A program made the translations under genes and the position numbers. Shown piece after piece: positions 7,575 to 16,451 of a DNA stretch of 64,000 bases. The notes under the pieces are model-generated. The model had not been told where the DNA came from and did not search any database. It saw only the letters and a list, made by a program, of their open reading frames with translations. The stretch comes from Vulcanibacillus modesticaldus. Lineage in GTDB: Bacteria; Bacillota; Bacilli; Tepidibacillales; Tepidibacillaceae. Location: contig NZ_MIJF01000078.1 of assembly GCF_001730235.1 (NCBI RefSeq), forward strand, positions 1-64,000, read 5' to 3'. How positions within the stretch are numbered: position 1 is the first letter of the stretch; every line of letters starts with the position of its first letter.

Positions 7575-8555
7575 ATGAAAAAAAAGTTTATCTCACTTTT
7601 CATCCTATTTTTAGTATTTTCAGTGATATCGGTAGGATGTTCTTTAAACACTAGCAGTGAGAATGAAGGAGTTACTAGATATTTAATGGCTACAGGGGGA
7701 ACTGGTGGAACTTATTATCCATTAGGTGGTGCTATCGCAGAAACATGGAACAAATATATTGATGGTTTAAATGTTACAGTGCAGTCAACAGGAGCTTCAG
7801 TTGAAAATATTCGCCTAATAGCTTCCGGTGAAACTGAACTAGCAATGGCAATGAATGGTCCTGCAATAGCAGCACATAATGGAACAGGTCCTTTTGAGGG
7901 GAATAAAGTGGAATTTGCTGCTGTTGGTGTAATTTATCCTGAAGTTATGCAAGTAGTTGCTCCCAAAGATAGTGGAATAAAAACAATTGAAGATTTAAGG
8001 GGTAAAAGAGTATCGATTGGACCTGCCGGAAGTGGTACTGCAGCAGCAGCTTTAAACATCTTAAAAGCGTATGGAATAGATCCTGATAAGGATATTCAAA
8101 AATTCCAGGATACTTTTTCTGATGCAGCTAGTAAGTTAAAGGATGGATTACTTGACGCTGCTTTTGCTGTTTTAGCTGTTCCAGCAGCTAATGTAATTGA
8201 TATTACGACTTCTACCCCAATAACGATTGTAAATATCGAAGGTAAAGGTCTAGAGAAATTATTAGCGTTAGATCCTACTTTTTCACCATATGAAATTCCG
8301 GCTGGAACTTATAAAGGACAAGATGAAGTCGGATTTACGGTATCACAATGGGCAGTATTATATGTATCAAAGGACCTACCAGAAGATTTAGTTTATCAGA
8401 TGACTAAGGTCATGTATGAGCGTAAAGATGAAATCGCTAATGCACATGCAAGGGGTAATCAAATTAGTATAGATAACGCAATTAAAGGTATTGCACCTGT
8501 ACCACTCCATCCTGGTGCAGAAAAATACTATAAGGAAATCGGTATCCTTGATTAG
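7575..8555 (+). CDS. TAXI-family TRAP transporter solute-binding lipoprotein
   Basis: Extracytoplasmic receptor of a TRAP-TAXI uptake system. The N-terminus is a lipoprotein signal with lipobox ISVGC (Cys about residue 22), so it should be tethered outside the membrane. The mature part has the TAXI start YLMATGGTGGTYYPLGGAIAE, VQSTGASVENIRLI, and the second-lobe signature GKRVSIGPAGSGTAAAALNIL, typical of this family. The 326-residue length is usual. Known TAXI receptors bind glutamate, glutamine or dicarboxylates; the ligand here is not visible directly. The start is the ATG at 7575 with GAGGAGG eight bases upstream. It opens an operon with the DUF1850 and fused permease genes. Confidence 0.92.
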   Translation: MKKKFISLFILFLVFSVISVGCSLNTSSENEGVTRYLMATGGTGGTYYPLGGAIAETWNKYIDGLNVTVQSTGASVENIRLIASGETELAMAMNGPAIAAHNGTGPFEGNKVEFAAVGVIYPEVMQVVAPKDSGIKTIEDLRGKRVSIGPAGSGTAAAALNILKAYGIDPDKDIQKFQDTFSDAASKLKDGLLDAAFAVLAVPAANVIDITTSTPITIVNIEGKGLEKLLALDPTFSPYEIPAGTYKGQDEVGFTVSQWAVLYVSKDLPEDLVYQMTKVMYERKDEIANAHARGNQISIDNAIKGIAPVPLHPGAEKYYKEIGILD

Positions 8556-8568
8556 TGTGTGATCGGTA

Positions 8569-9111
8569 ATGAGGATAAAAAAATTGAGCACCGGAAACGG
8601 TGCTCATTATCTCAATATAATTATTTCGATCATCCTGATATTTGTAATAATAACCATATATTTATCTAATAATTATGTAGTTTTTCAAATTAGAAAATAT
8701 GAGACTGGTGAAATAGTATTTAAAAAAGTCCTGAAAATCGATGAAACATTCACTTTAGAATATATCCATTCAGTAACTGCTCAACCTGTGTTCGAAGTTT
8801 TTTTTGTTAAGGACAAAAATACTTTAGCGCTCAAAGAGATGCGTTACGACTCCTTTGGAGCAAATCTTCCAGTTGGTCCTGAAAAACTACGCAATGAGGA
8901 GACCAAATTCATCCCTGAGGATGGTTATTACAAAATACTCTACGAGGATCGGAGTTTTGATAAAGTGCCACTAAGGGTTGGACAAGTTATTGCAGACCAT
9001 ACCCTGGTATTTGCAGACGGAGAACGGATACGTTTCTTGTCATTGGTAACAGGCGGTGAATATGTTGAATTCTATGTGCTACCTTTGTTAAAGGCTTTGG
9101 TAAAGGGGTGA
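8569..9111 (+). CDS. DUF1850 protein of the TRAP-TAXI operon
   Basis: A 180-residue membrane-anchored protein with one N-terminal hydrophobic segment (about residues 14-32) and a beta-rich external domain. The pattern FTLEYIHSVTAQPVFEVF is characteristic of DUF1850, a family usually found between TAXI receptor and fused permease genes, as it is here. Its function in transport is unknown. The start is uncertain: ATG at 8569 has a poor ribosome site, and a TTG at 8584 has GAGG nine to ten bases upstream in the same frame. A perfect GAGCACCG-GAAA-CGGTGCTC hairpin lies at the beginning of the coding region. Confidence 0.85.
   Translation: MRIKKLSTGNGAHYLNIIISIILIFVIITIYLSNNYVVFQIRKYETGEIVFKKVLKIDETFTLEYIHSVTAQPVFEVFFVKDKNTLALKEMRYDSFGANLPVGPEKLRNEETKFIPEDGYYKILYEDRSFDKVPLRVGQVIADHTLVFADGERIRFLSLVTGGEYVEFYVLPLLKALVKG
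8586..8605 (+). other. GNRA-tetraloop hairpin at the start of the DUF1850 gene
   Basis: GAGCACCG, GAAA loop, CGGTGCTC: a perfect 8-bp stem with a stable tetraloop and no T tract. It may protect the upstream receptor mRNA or slow translation of the next genes, making the receptor more abundant than the permease. That role is inference. Confidence 0.5.
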
Positions 9112-9119
9112 TTTAAGTA

Positions 9120-11312
9120 GTGTCTCAGAAAATAGATGAAATACTAGAGAAGATAATAGATGAAAAAACTGAACAGGATATAGTAGAAGCCGAAGAGGCG
9201 ACTGAACATATATTAGAAGAAATGGACGCTGGATATAATTATCGCAAGAATCTACCATTTTATTGGAGATGGTTCGTCTTCGCGGCAGCTGTATTGTTAA
9301 GTCTTTTTCAATTATATACAGCAATATATGGGACCCTTCCTTCAAATCAGCAACGTGGTTTTCATGTTGCTATAGCAATGGGACTTATTTTTTTACTCTA
9401 TCCAGGAACGAAAAAGAATCAAATAAAGGTAACTTTAGGAAGTTGGTTTTATTCTGGTTTACTTATGCTGATTACAATATTTTTATTCGTAATTGGTGAA
9501 ATAAGATTATTAACGATGATCGGTGCACTACTGATCCTTCTTATGCTACAGTTGTCAAAGTACTATAATCGAGATTATTTGGGTATCCCATTCTCGGATC
9601 TGGTCCTTTCTTTTTTTGGTTTTGCGACAGGGCTATATCAATTTTTCGCCTATGAAGGGATAATAGCAAGGGTTGGAATGTATAGTGACATTGATTATTT
9701 AGTGGCGGCAACGGGTGTACTTGTGGTTTTAGGTGCTACTAAAAGGGTTATAGGTACTCCCATCGTTGCTGTTGCAGCGATAATGTTAGCTTATGCCTAT
9801 TTAGGTCCTTACATCCCCTTTAGCGTATTTGAGCATCGGGGATTTAGTATTGAAAGGATAATTTCTCATTCATTTCTTAGTACTGAAGGAATATTCGGTA
9901 TTCCTGTTTCTATTTCTGCCACTTTTATTTTTTTATACCTGATGTTTGGTGTAATATTACGTAAAACAGGACTTGAAGAATATTTTACAGATTTGGCCGT
10001 GGCCATGACTGGATGGATGACAGGTGGTACTGCAAAAGTAGGGATTTTAACCAGTGTTTTTTCCGGGATGATTACTGGTAGTTCGGTTGCTAATACAGTA
10101 GGGAATGGTGCCTTTACCATTCCAATGATGAAAAGGTCAGGATATAAACCCGAATTTGCTGCAGCGGTTGAGGCAGCTTCATCTACTGGTGGACAGATTA
10201 CCCCACCAATTATGGGGTCTGCAGCCTTTTTGATGATTGAATTCACGGGACTACCCTATAATGAAATCATTAAAGCGGCGATCATACCGGCATTATTGTT
10301 TTTTACTGCTCAATTTTTTGTAATTCATTATGAATCGAAACGTCTCAATATTATGGGATTACCTCGAGAAGAATTGCCAAAAGTTTCCCATTTGTTAATT
10401 ACCAAAGGTTATTTACTGATACCTATTATTATGATCTTTGTAATCTTAGCTCTTGGTCTATCGGCAATGAGGGCAGCTTTATGGGGAATTTTTACTGCGG
10501 TAATAATGAATCTTCTCGTAATGGTGGTTGCCTTTATTCTTGGAAAATATAATAAATTAAAATATAGGATCAATATAAAAGTAATTTTTGAGATTTTAGA
10601 AGAGTCTACTAGAACGGCTCTACCTATCATTGCAGCAGTTGCGACTGCTGGAATTATTTCGGGAGTAATCACTCTAACCGGCTTAGGATTAAAAATAGCT
10701 GGAGCGATCTTAACATTAGCTAATCATAAGTTGTTATTGACGATGTTCTTTGCGATGATTGCTAGTATTATTTTAGGTATGGGCTTACCTACGACAGCAA
10801 ACTATGTAATCATGGCCACGATGACAGCACCTGCATTGTTAGAATTTGGTACAGTCCCAGTAATTGCAGCTCATATGTTTGTATTTTATTTTGGAATAAT
10901 TGCAGATATTACTCCTCCAGTTGCCCTAGCATCTTACGCAGGGGCTGGAATTGCTAAAAGTGATCCTTTTAAGACTGGAATTGAGTCAGTTAGGATAGCC
11001 ATTGGTGGTTTCTTGGTACCTTATCTATTTGTGCTATCACCGGAGTTACTTTTAATAGCTACAGATAGTTCAATCATATCTCTTTTATTGGCCATTGCTA
11101 CAGCTTTTATTGGTATGTATGGGATTGGCACTGCGGTGATAGGATTTATTGAAAAGAAATTAACATTTATTGAAAGGATTTTACTACTTGCAGCTGGTTT
11201 AGGGCTTGTTTATGCTAATTGGACTTTTGATTTATTTGGGTTATTGGTTGTAGGAACAATTTTTATTTATCAAAAGTTCAGCACTCGAGAAACCGTAACA
11301 TTAAGTCAGTAG
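9120..11312 (+). CDS. Fused TRAP transporter permease (DctQM type)
   Basis: A 730-residue integral membrane protein in which the small (DctQ, 4 TM) and large (DctM, 12 or more TM) TRAP subunits are joined, as is normal for TAXI systems. A charged N-terminal stretch of about 50 residues precedes the first helices. The DctM signatures are GSSVANTVGNGAFTIPMMKRSGYKPEFAAAVEAASSTGGQITPP (given by position: about residues 320-363) and GMGLPTTANYVI near 557. The protein uses an ion gradient to import the solute delivered by the TAXI receptor. GTG at 9120, eight bases after the DUF1850 stop. An intrinsic terminator closes the operon. Confidence 0.93.
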   Translation: MSQKIDEILEKIIDEKTEQDIVEAEEATEHILEEMDAGYNYRKNLPFYWRWFVFAAAVLLSLFQLYTAIYGTLPSNQQRGFHVAIAMGLIFLLYPGTKKNQIKVTLGSWFYSGLLMLITIFLFVIGEIRLLTMIGALLILLMLQLSKYYNRDYLGIPFSDLVLSFFGFATGLYQFFAYEGIIARVGMYSDIDYLVAATGVLVVLGATKRVIGTPIVAVAAIMLAYAYLGPYIPFSVFEHRGFSIERIISHSFLSTEGIFGIPVSISATFIFLYLMFGVILRKTGLEEYFTDLAVAMTGWMTGGTAKVGILTSVFSGMITGSSVANTVGNGAFTIPMMKRSGYKPEFAAAVEAASSTGGQITPPIMGSAAFLMIEFTGLPYNEIIKAAIIPALLFFTAQFFVIHYESKRLNIMGLPREELPKVSHLLITKGYLLIPIIMIFVILALGLSAMRAALWGIFTAVIMNLLVMVVAFILGKYNKLKYRINIKVIFEILEESTRTALPIIAAVATAGIISGVITLTGLGLKIAGAILTLANHKLLLTMFFAMIASIILGMGLPTTANYVIMATMTAPALLEFGTVPVIAAHMFVFYFGIIADITPPVALASYAGAGIAKSDPFKTGIESVRIAIGGFLVPYLFVLSPELLLIATDSSIISLLLAIATAFIGMYGIGTAVIGFIEKKLTFIERILLLAAGLGLVYANWTFDLFGLLVVGTIFIYQKFSTRETVTLSQ

Positions 11313-11333
11313 AAAATTTGACAAATTTCTTTC

Positions 11334-11373
11334 AGCGATCTTAAGGTAGAAAACTTAGGGTCGCTTTCATTTT
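11334..11373 (+). terminator. Terminator of the TRAP operon
   Basis: AGCGATCTTAAG (11334-11345) pairs with CTTAGGGTCGCT (11354-11365), followed by TTCATTTT. The tail is imperfect. Confidence 0.6.
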
Positions 11374-11413
11374 AGGGAATTAAAATCAAAATCTAATGTA
11401 AGGAAAGATTAGT

Positions 11414-13840
11414 ATGAAATACCCCTTATTACTTTTAGCGGTAGTTTTTGTTCTCGGGTTATATATAGGGTCATTGGAATTAATACCCATGGTAATAATA
11501 TTATTTAGTTTAGTAATTGGAATATTATTATTCGGATTATCAATCATTTTTTATCATCATAAATCAAAAAATTGGTTTATTATGCTAATAGTTAGTATTT
11601 TTCTGTTAGGGATTGTTAGAATGGATTGGTATAAAACTGATCACCAATCCATTTTTAATAATGTATTAGATAAACAACTTGAAGGGAAATACGTAGGGAT
11701 CAGGGGTTATATTGACTCTGAACCGACTTTAGACGGAGATTTAGTAAAGTTAATTATTAAACCAATTACATATAGTTTGGAAGGACAAGAATATCGGATC
11801 AATACTAAAGAAAAACTACTAATCAATTTATTTCTTCAAGCGGAGAATGAGCAAATACAAGTTCAGAATTGGGAAACGGGCATGGGTATTCGATTATATG
11901 GGGTGATGGGTAAAGTTATAAATTCAAGAAATCCTGGAGAATTTAATTATCGAGAATATCTAGCAAGGAAAGGGATATACTGGAAATTAAATGTTTATGA
12001 TATCGCTATGATAGAAGTAGCAACTGAAAATGGTTTTTTTACAGGTATTGATAGATATAAAAGACGTTTATCAAACATCATTGATAGTTTATTTGGTGGT
12101 AGACAAGCAGGTTTTATGAAGTCAATTTTATTGGGTGAACGTGATGATTTAGCAAATGAGCTTTTTAATGATTTTTCTATTCTTGGTTTAAGTCATCTTT
12201 TGGCAATCTCGGGACTTCATCTTTCGATTTTAACGTTAATGTTATTTTGGCTTTTTGGTAAACTTAGAATTACAAAACAGAATACAGCCTATATCGTCAG
12301 TTTTTTATTGATCGGATATATGTTCTTTACAGGGGCAAGTCCATCTGTTGTCAGAGCAACTGTTATGGCAATATTAATGTTTTATGGTTTAATTTTTAAA
12401 CGATCATTTCTAGCATTACAAAGTTTTGGAATAGCTTTGATGTTAATGTCTTTTTATAATCCGATGTGGATATTTGATGTAGGATTTCAACTATCTTTTG
12501 TTATTACTTTTTATATATTGTGGGGTCTACCTATAGTTTACGGTAATCTACATATAAAAAATGAGGGAATAAAAAAATCTGTTTCTTTAATTATTATTAC
12601 GCAGCTAGCCTCCTTTCCTCTATCATTCTATTATTTCCATCAATACTCTACGATTTCTTGGTTGACAAATTTGTTAATCGTCCCAATTTTTAGTATCGTA
12701 ATTTTACCTTTTGGAATCATTTTATTGTTATTTGCCTTATTTTTTCCTTACCTTGGACTTTTATTTGCTAAGGTAATGTCATTGTTGCTAGACTGGTTAT
12801 TCAGTTTAATTCAAATTACAGCCGATTTAAGATTTTTTCACTTTTATGGAGGTTTCCATTCTTTTTTCTGGGTATTGGTATTCTATATTTACCTAACTTG
12901 GCTATTGCTGAGGAAAAGAATTAAAGAATCTTTTATACCATTTAAATTAAAAAAATACATATTTCAGATTGAGAAAACAATGTTAGTGATTTTGGCGATG
13001 ATAGTTCTATGGTGGTTATTTCCAAAAAATGAAGGATTTATTACTTTTATTGATGTTGGACAAGGTGATAGTATTTTAATACAAGCAAAAGGCAATAAAA
13101 ATATTTTAATAGATAGTGGAGGCAGGTTATCAATACCTAAAGAAAATTGGCAACTCAGGAAAAATCCGTTTAACACAGGAAAGAATATTATTCTACCTTA
13201 TTTAAAATACCGAGGGGTTAAAAAGATTGATATAGCAATTTTGACCCATGAAGATATCGATCATCTTGGTGGATATTTATTTATAGCTGACAACATTGAG
13301 ATTGATAATTTTGTCGTTGAAAAGGGCTTTCCTCGAACTGTTTCAGGTGAAAAACTACTAACAAAATTGATTGAGAATAAAATTAAAATAGAATATATTG
13401 ATAGAGTAAAAACAGCTAAGATAAATGAGGATACCCAAATCACATTTGCCCCTATAGACATACCTAGTTCTAACAAGGAAAATGATCATTCTTTTGCTAT
13501 CTTTTTAAATATGTATAATACTAAACTGTTGTTTTCAGCGGACATTGAGAAGTTAGGGGAGGAACAGCTAATAACAACATTTATTATAGAACCTGTAGAT
13601 ATTTTAAAAGTTGGACACCATGGAAGTATTACTTCTTCAACTAATTCGTGGTTGTTAAAGCTTAAGCCCCAAGACAGCATAATTTCAGTAGGAAAAAACA
13701 ATCGTTATAATCACCCATCTAAAGAAATACTTACTCGATTAGAAAAGTATAGTAAAGTATGGAGAACTGACCTAGATGGAGGAATTACGGTTCAGATAGA
13801 TTCAAAAGGTTATAAGATTGAAAGGACAATCGAAAATTAA
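11414..13840 (+). CDS. comEC: ComEC/Rec2 DNA internalisation channel
   Basis: Polytopic membrane protein that carries single-stranded DNA into the cytoplasm during transformation. At 808 residues it has the full three-part layout: N-terminal helices and an OB-like external domain (about 1-210), the competence membrane domain (about 225-500, starting GFMKSILLGERDDL and LLAISGLHLSIL), and a C-terminal metallo-beta-lactamase-like domain (about 545-800). The last has IDVGQGDSILI, THEDIDHLGG and VGHHGS, the metal motifs proposed for nuclease activity. It is separated from comEB by the aminomutase and TRAP genes. The ribosome site is AAGGAAAG before the ATG. Confidence 0.95.
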   Translation: MKYPLLLLAVVFVLGLYIGSLELIPMVIILFSLVIGILLFGLSIIFYHHKSKNWFIMLIVSIFLLGIVRMDWYKTDHQSIFNNVLDKQLEGKYVGIRGYIDSEPTLDGDLVKLIIKPITYSLEGQEYRINTKEKLLINLFLQAENEQIQVQNWETGMGIRLYGVMGKVINSRNPGEFNYREYLARKGIYWKLNVYDIAMIEVATENGFFTGIDRYKRRLSNIIDSLFGGRQAGFMKSILLGERDDLANELFNDFSILGLSHLLAISGLHLSILTLMLFWLFGKLRITKQNTAYIVSFLLIGYMFFTGASPSVVRATVMAILMFYGLIFKRSFLALQSFGIALMLMSFYNPMWIFDVGFQLSFVITFYILWGLPIVYGNLHIKNEGIKKSVSLIIITQLASFPLSFYYFHQYSTISWLTNLLIVPIFSIVILPFGIILLLFALFFPYLGLLFAKVMSLLLDWLFSLIQITADLRFFHFYGGFHSFFWVLVFYIYLTWLLLRKRIKESFIPFKLKKYIFQIEKTMLVILAMIVLWWLFPKNEGFITFIDVGQGDSILIQAKGNKNILIDSGGRLSIPKENWQLRKNPFNTGKNIILPYLKYRGVKKIDIAILTHEDIDHLGGYLFIADNIEIDNFVVEKGFPRTVSGEKLLTKLIENKIKIEYIDRVKTAKINEDTQITFAPIDIPSSNKENDHSFAIFLNMYNTKLLFSADIEKLGEEQLITTFIIEPVDILKVGHHGSITSSTNSWLLKLKPQDSIISVGKNNRYNHPSKEILTRLEKYSKVWRTDLDGGITVQIDSKGYKIERTIEN

Positions 13841-13888
13841 CCAGTAATTCACTGACAAAAAAAGGCAAAGGATATAAATTTTAAAGTA

Positions 13889-13914
13889 GCAACAATTAGT
13901 AAAGTCGAATCGTC
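13889..13914 (+). promoter_or_regulatory. Putative ECF-sigma autoregulatory promoter
   Basis: GCAAC (13889-13893), 17 bp, CGTC (13911-13914), about 27 bases before the sigma gene start. Many Bacillus ECF sigma factors recognise an AAC-type -35 and a CGTC-type -10 and drive their own operons. No good sigma-A promoter is seen in the same stretch. Confidence 0.5.
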
Positions 13915-13940
13915 AGTAAAGTTAGAGAGGAGTCGGAAAT

Positions 13941-14483
13941 GTGAATCAACAACAATTGATTCAATTAGCTAAGGCTGGGAACAAGAAGGCATTAGTCGAT
14001 TTACTAAAAAGTATTGAAAAACCCATTTATAAAACAGCGTTCTATTTCATGGGAAATGAACATGATGCCAAGGATGTTGCTCAAGAAGCGCTAATTAAAG
14101 TCTATACTAAGTTAAATACTTTTCAAGATAAATCCCAATTTAATACTTGGGTACAAAGGATAGTTACAAATATTTGTATGGACAAATTTAGAAAAAATAA
14201 GAATTTTGTATCCATTGAAGGTTCGGAAATGGTTTTAGCTAGCAAATTAAATATCGAGCAAGAGATCGAAAATAAAGTAATGATGGAAGAATTAATTACT
14301 CAAATAATGCTTCTTCCAGAAAAGATTAAAGCTGTAATGATTTTGAGGTATCTCCATGATTTTTCTTATCAAGAAATCGCCCAAATACTTGACTTACCAA
14401 TAAATACTGTAAAATCATACCTTTTTCGGGGTAGAGACAAACTACAAAGCGAGTACTCGAAGGGAGGGTTAAGGGATGATTAA
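13941..14483 (+). CDS. ECF RNA polymerase sigma factor (SigW/SigM-like)
   Basis: A 180-residue sigma-70 family protein with only regions 2 and 4. Region 2 runs through IYKTAFYFMGNEHDAKDVAQEALIKV and TWVQRIVTNICMDKFRK (about residues 25-90). Region 4 contains the helix-turn-helix in YQEIAQILDLPINTVKSYLFRGRDKL (about 140-170). It should direct RNA polymerase to extracytoplasmic-stress promoters and be held inactive by the next gene product. The start is GTG at 13941 with GAGAGGAG upstream. It overlaps the anti-sigma gene by eight bases. Which of the Bacillus ECF groups it belongs to cannot be fixed by eye. Confidence 0.9.
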   Translation: MNQQQLIQLAKAGNKKALVDLLKSIEKPIYKTAFYFMGNEHDAKDVAQEALIKVYTKLNTFQDKSQFNTWVQRIVTNICMDKFRKNKNFVSIEGSEMVLASKLNIEQEIENKVMMEELITQIMLLPEKIKAVMILRYLHDFSYQEIAQILDLPINTVKSYLFRGRDKLQSEYSKGGLRDD

Positions 14484-15189
14484 TTGTCAAGAAGCCAAGA
14501 TGTTAATTAGTCAAAATTTAGATGGAGAATTAAATGAATTAGAACAGAAACAATTAAAAGAGCACTTATTTAGTTGTTTGGATTGTCAAGAATATCAACA
14601 GAAAATAAAAAAACTAGATGATCATTTATCTAGTTTACCTGATCTTAAACTTCAAGAAAGTATTGTCGATCAATTGTTTAATGATGATACAATTATGATT
14701 AAAGATAAAAACAAGAAGACAAAATGGATAAATAAATGGTCTAAAATAACAGGAGTAGTAGCTGCTGCAGTATTAATCTTTTTTATGCTGCCTTTTTCAC
14801 CTTTTTTAGAAGATAATGACTTTAAATTGAAGAATAATAACTATGAATCTGCATTGGATAGCAGTGAAATGTATGCTAGAACTTCGCCAGAGAAAATAAC
14901 GAATTTTTCTGAGCAAAATAATGTTATCGGTGAAGATGAAACTGCCGTAAGTATCACTAGTGATGTAGTTATTCCTTATCGTGTGGTCAATGAAAACAAT
15001 CAGCTTGTAATCTATAAAGGTGGGAAAATTATCTTTAATTCAAAAAAATGGGAAAGTGATTTGTCGTTAAAATGGAGATTTGAGGGCGACAATCAACTTG
15101 TCTATTCGGTGTATTCTAAAGATAATAAATTGATAACAGAGTATCTTATCGATTTAGTCAATTTAACAGAAGAAAAGCTGGAAAATTAA
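14476..15189 (+). CDS. Zinc-finger anti-sigma factor
   Basis: A 237-residue membrane protein paired with the ECF sigma gene. The N-terminal cytoplasmic part has the zinc anti-sigma motif: Cys4, then HLFSCLDC (H-x3-C-x2-C, about residues 31-38). One membrane segment lies at about 91-110 (GVVAAAVLIFFMLPF), followed by an external domain of about 125 residues with no recognised fold. Such proteins hold the sigma factor at the membrane until stress triggers proteolysis. It is translationally coupled to the sigma gene through the overlap. A long nested hairpin begins in its stop codon. Confidence 0.88.
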   Translation: MINCQEAKMLISQNLDGELNELEQKQLKEHLFSCLDCQEYQQKIKKLDDHLSSLPDLKLQESIVDQLFNDDTIMIKDKNKKTKWINKWSKITGVVAAAVLIFFMLPFSPFLEDNDFKLKNNNYESALDSSEMYARTSPEKITNFSEQNNVIGEDETAVSITSDVVIPYRVVNENNQLVIYKGGKIIFNSKKWESDLSLKWRFEGDNQLVYSVYSKDNKLITEYLIDLVNLTEEKLEN

Positions 15190-15291
15190 TCACACTTATG
15201 TAGTCGAGTGCGTATAGTATAGTACAACATCTGCTTCCCGTCCAATGGGAAGATCCTAGATCTTTTCATTGGGCGTTTACATAAGTGTGAT
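15189..15291 (+). ncRNA. Long nested hairpin downstream of the anti-sigma gene
   Basis: An outer perfect 14-bp stem (ATCACACTTATGTA at 15189-15202 with TACATAAGTGTGAT at 15278-15291) encloses an inner 17-bp stem (15239-15255 with 15259-15275, three-base loop). The inner stem is complete only with G-U pairs, so it is better as plus-strand RNA than as DNA. CTTCCC (15234-15239) can instead pair with GGGAAG (15247-15252), which would break the inner stem. No T tract follows, so it is not a usual terminator. No matching RNA family is known to me. Confidence 0.5.
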
Positions 15292-15325
15292 AATATTTTC
15301 TTCCTATCAAAGTTGTATGGAAAAT

Positions 15326-15350
15326 AAACCGTGGGTTTCCCACGGTTTTT
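15326..15350 (+). terminator. Terminator upstream of holA
   Basis: AAACCGTGGG and CCCACGGTTT with a TTT loop and T tail. It probably ends the sigma/anti-sigma transcript after the nested hairpin. Confidence 0.88.
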
Positions 15351-15436
15351 ACAATTTAGAAGGGATTTCGATTATGATTATTAGACTAAATAATTAAATG
15401 TTATAATGGAAATTGTGATATAAAGGGGGTTTTTTT

Positions 15437-16432
15437 ATGGAGAAGTCTTCAGTTCACTTGTTTTATGGAAGTGAATCTTATTTAATTGCGGAAGAAATAA
15501 ATAGATTAATTCATTCATTAATTCCTCCTAATGAAAGGGAATTTAATGTTGTTACATATGATTTAATGGTTACACCAGTCGAAGAAATTGTTCAAGAAGC
15601 AGAAATATTACCTTTTGGTTCCGACCATAAATTGATAATCGCTAAAAATGCCTTTCTTTTTACAGGGCAAAAAATCTCTAAAGGGATAGAACACAATACA
15701 AATACCTTAGAGATGTTGTTAAAACAACCTGTTGAATATAGTACAATTGTATTTTGGGTTCCTAGTGAAAAATTGGATGAACGAAGAAAAATAGTAAAGC
15801 TTATTAAGAAACTAGGAAATGTTGAATCCTTTTCAGTCTTATCCGGTACACAATTAGTTGATTGGGTTAAAATGAAGGCTAAAACATATAATACCAGTAT
15901 ATTGGATGAAGCAGCTGAGATGTTAATTAATATAATCGGAAATAACTTACAATTGCTATCTCAAGAGATAAGTAAAATGGCTATTTATGTTGGGAAAGAC
16001 GGTTTAATTGATATCGAAGTTGTAAAGGAATTAAGTTCGCGGGTATTGGAACAAAATATTTTTTCGTTAATTGAACGGATAGCCAATATGGAATTAGAAC
16101 AAGCATTTCAAATATTTTATGATTTACTAAAAAATAAAGAAGAGCCAATAAAAATGATCGCATTATTAGCTAGGCAGTTTAGAATCATGTTACATGCTAA
16201 GGAATTGTATCGTATTGGCTATTCACAACAACAAATAGCAACACAGTTAGGTGTACATCCGTATAGTATTAAACTAGCTATAAAACAATCAGCAAAATTT
16301 AGTGAGGCTCAACTAAAGGATATTTTAAAAAAATTAGCTGAAATTGATTATGAGATCAAAACAGGAAAAAAGAACAAAATATTATCACTAGAAATGTTTA
16401 TGTTTCATCTTAAAGGATTAATGAGTAATTAA
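15437..16432 (+). CDS. holA: DNA polymerase III delta subunit
   Basis: Clamp-loader subunit that opens the beta sliding clamp. The 331-residue length and N-terminal HLFYGSESYLIAEEINRLI are typical; it keeps the AAA-like fold but without a catalytic Walker A. The middle carries IIGNNLQLLSQEISKMAIYVG and the C-terminal collar contains LARQFRIMLHAKELYRIGYSQQQIATQLGVHPYSIK (about residues 235-275). Its place after comEC matches Bacillus. AAGGGGG stands before the ATG and a TATAAT at 15402-15407 may belong to its promoter. Next in Bacillus comes rpsT, but here a large insertion of about 28 kb intervenes. Confidence 0.92.
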   Translation: MEKSSVHLFYGSESYLIAEEINRLIHSLIPPNEREFNVVTYDLMVTPVEEIVQEAEILPFGSDHKLIIAKNAFLFTGQKISKGIEHNTNTLEMLLKQPVEYSTIVFWVPSEKLDERRKIVKLIKKLGNVESFSVLSGTQLVDWVKMKAKTYNTSILDEAAEMLINIIGNNLQLLSQEISKMAIYVGKDGLIDIEVVKELSSRVLEQNIFSLIERIANMELEQAFQIFYDLLKNKEEPIKMIALLARQFRIMLHAKELYRIGYSQQQIATQLGVHPYSIKLAIKQSAKFSEAQLKDILKKLAEIDYEIKTGKKNKILSLEMFMFHLKGLMSN

Positions 16433-16451
16433 AAGATTAGGAGCAATCAAA

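Noticed and set aside
9866-10246. 126-codon minus-strand frame over the TRAP permease
   Set aside because: It is a shadow of a membrane protein gene, without a ribosome site or recognisable domain.
15189-15291. Intrinsic terminator
   Set aside because: There is no T tract after the outer stem, and a proper terminator follows at 15326-15350.
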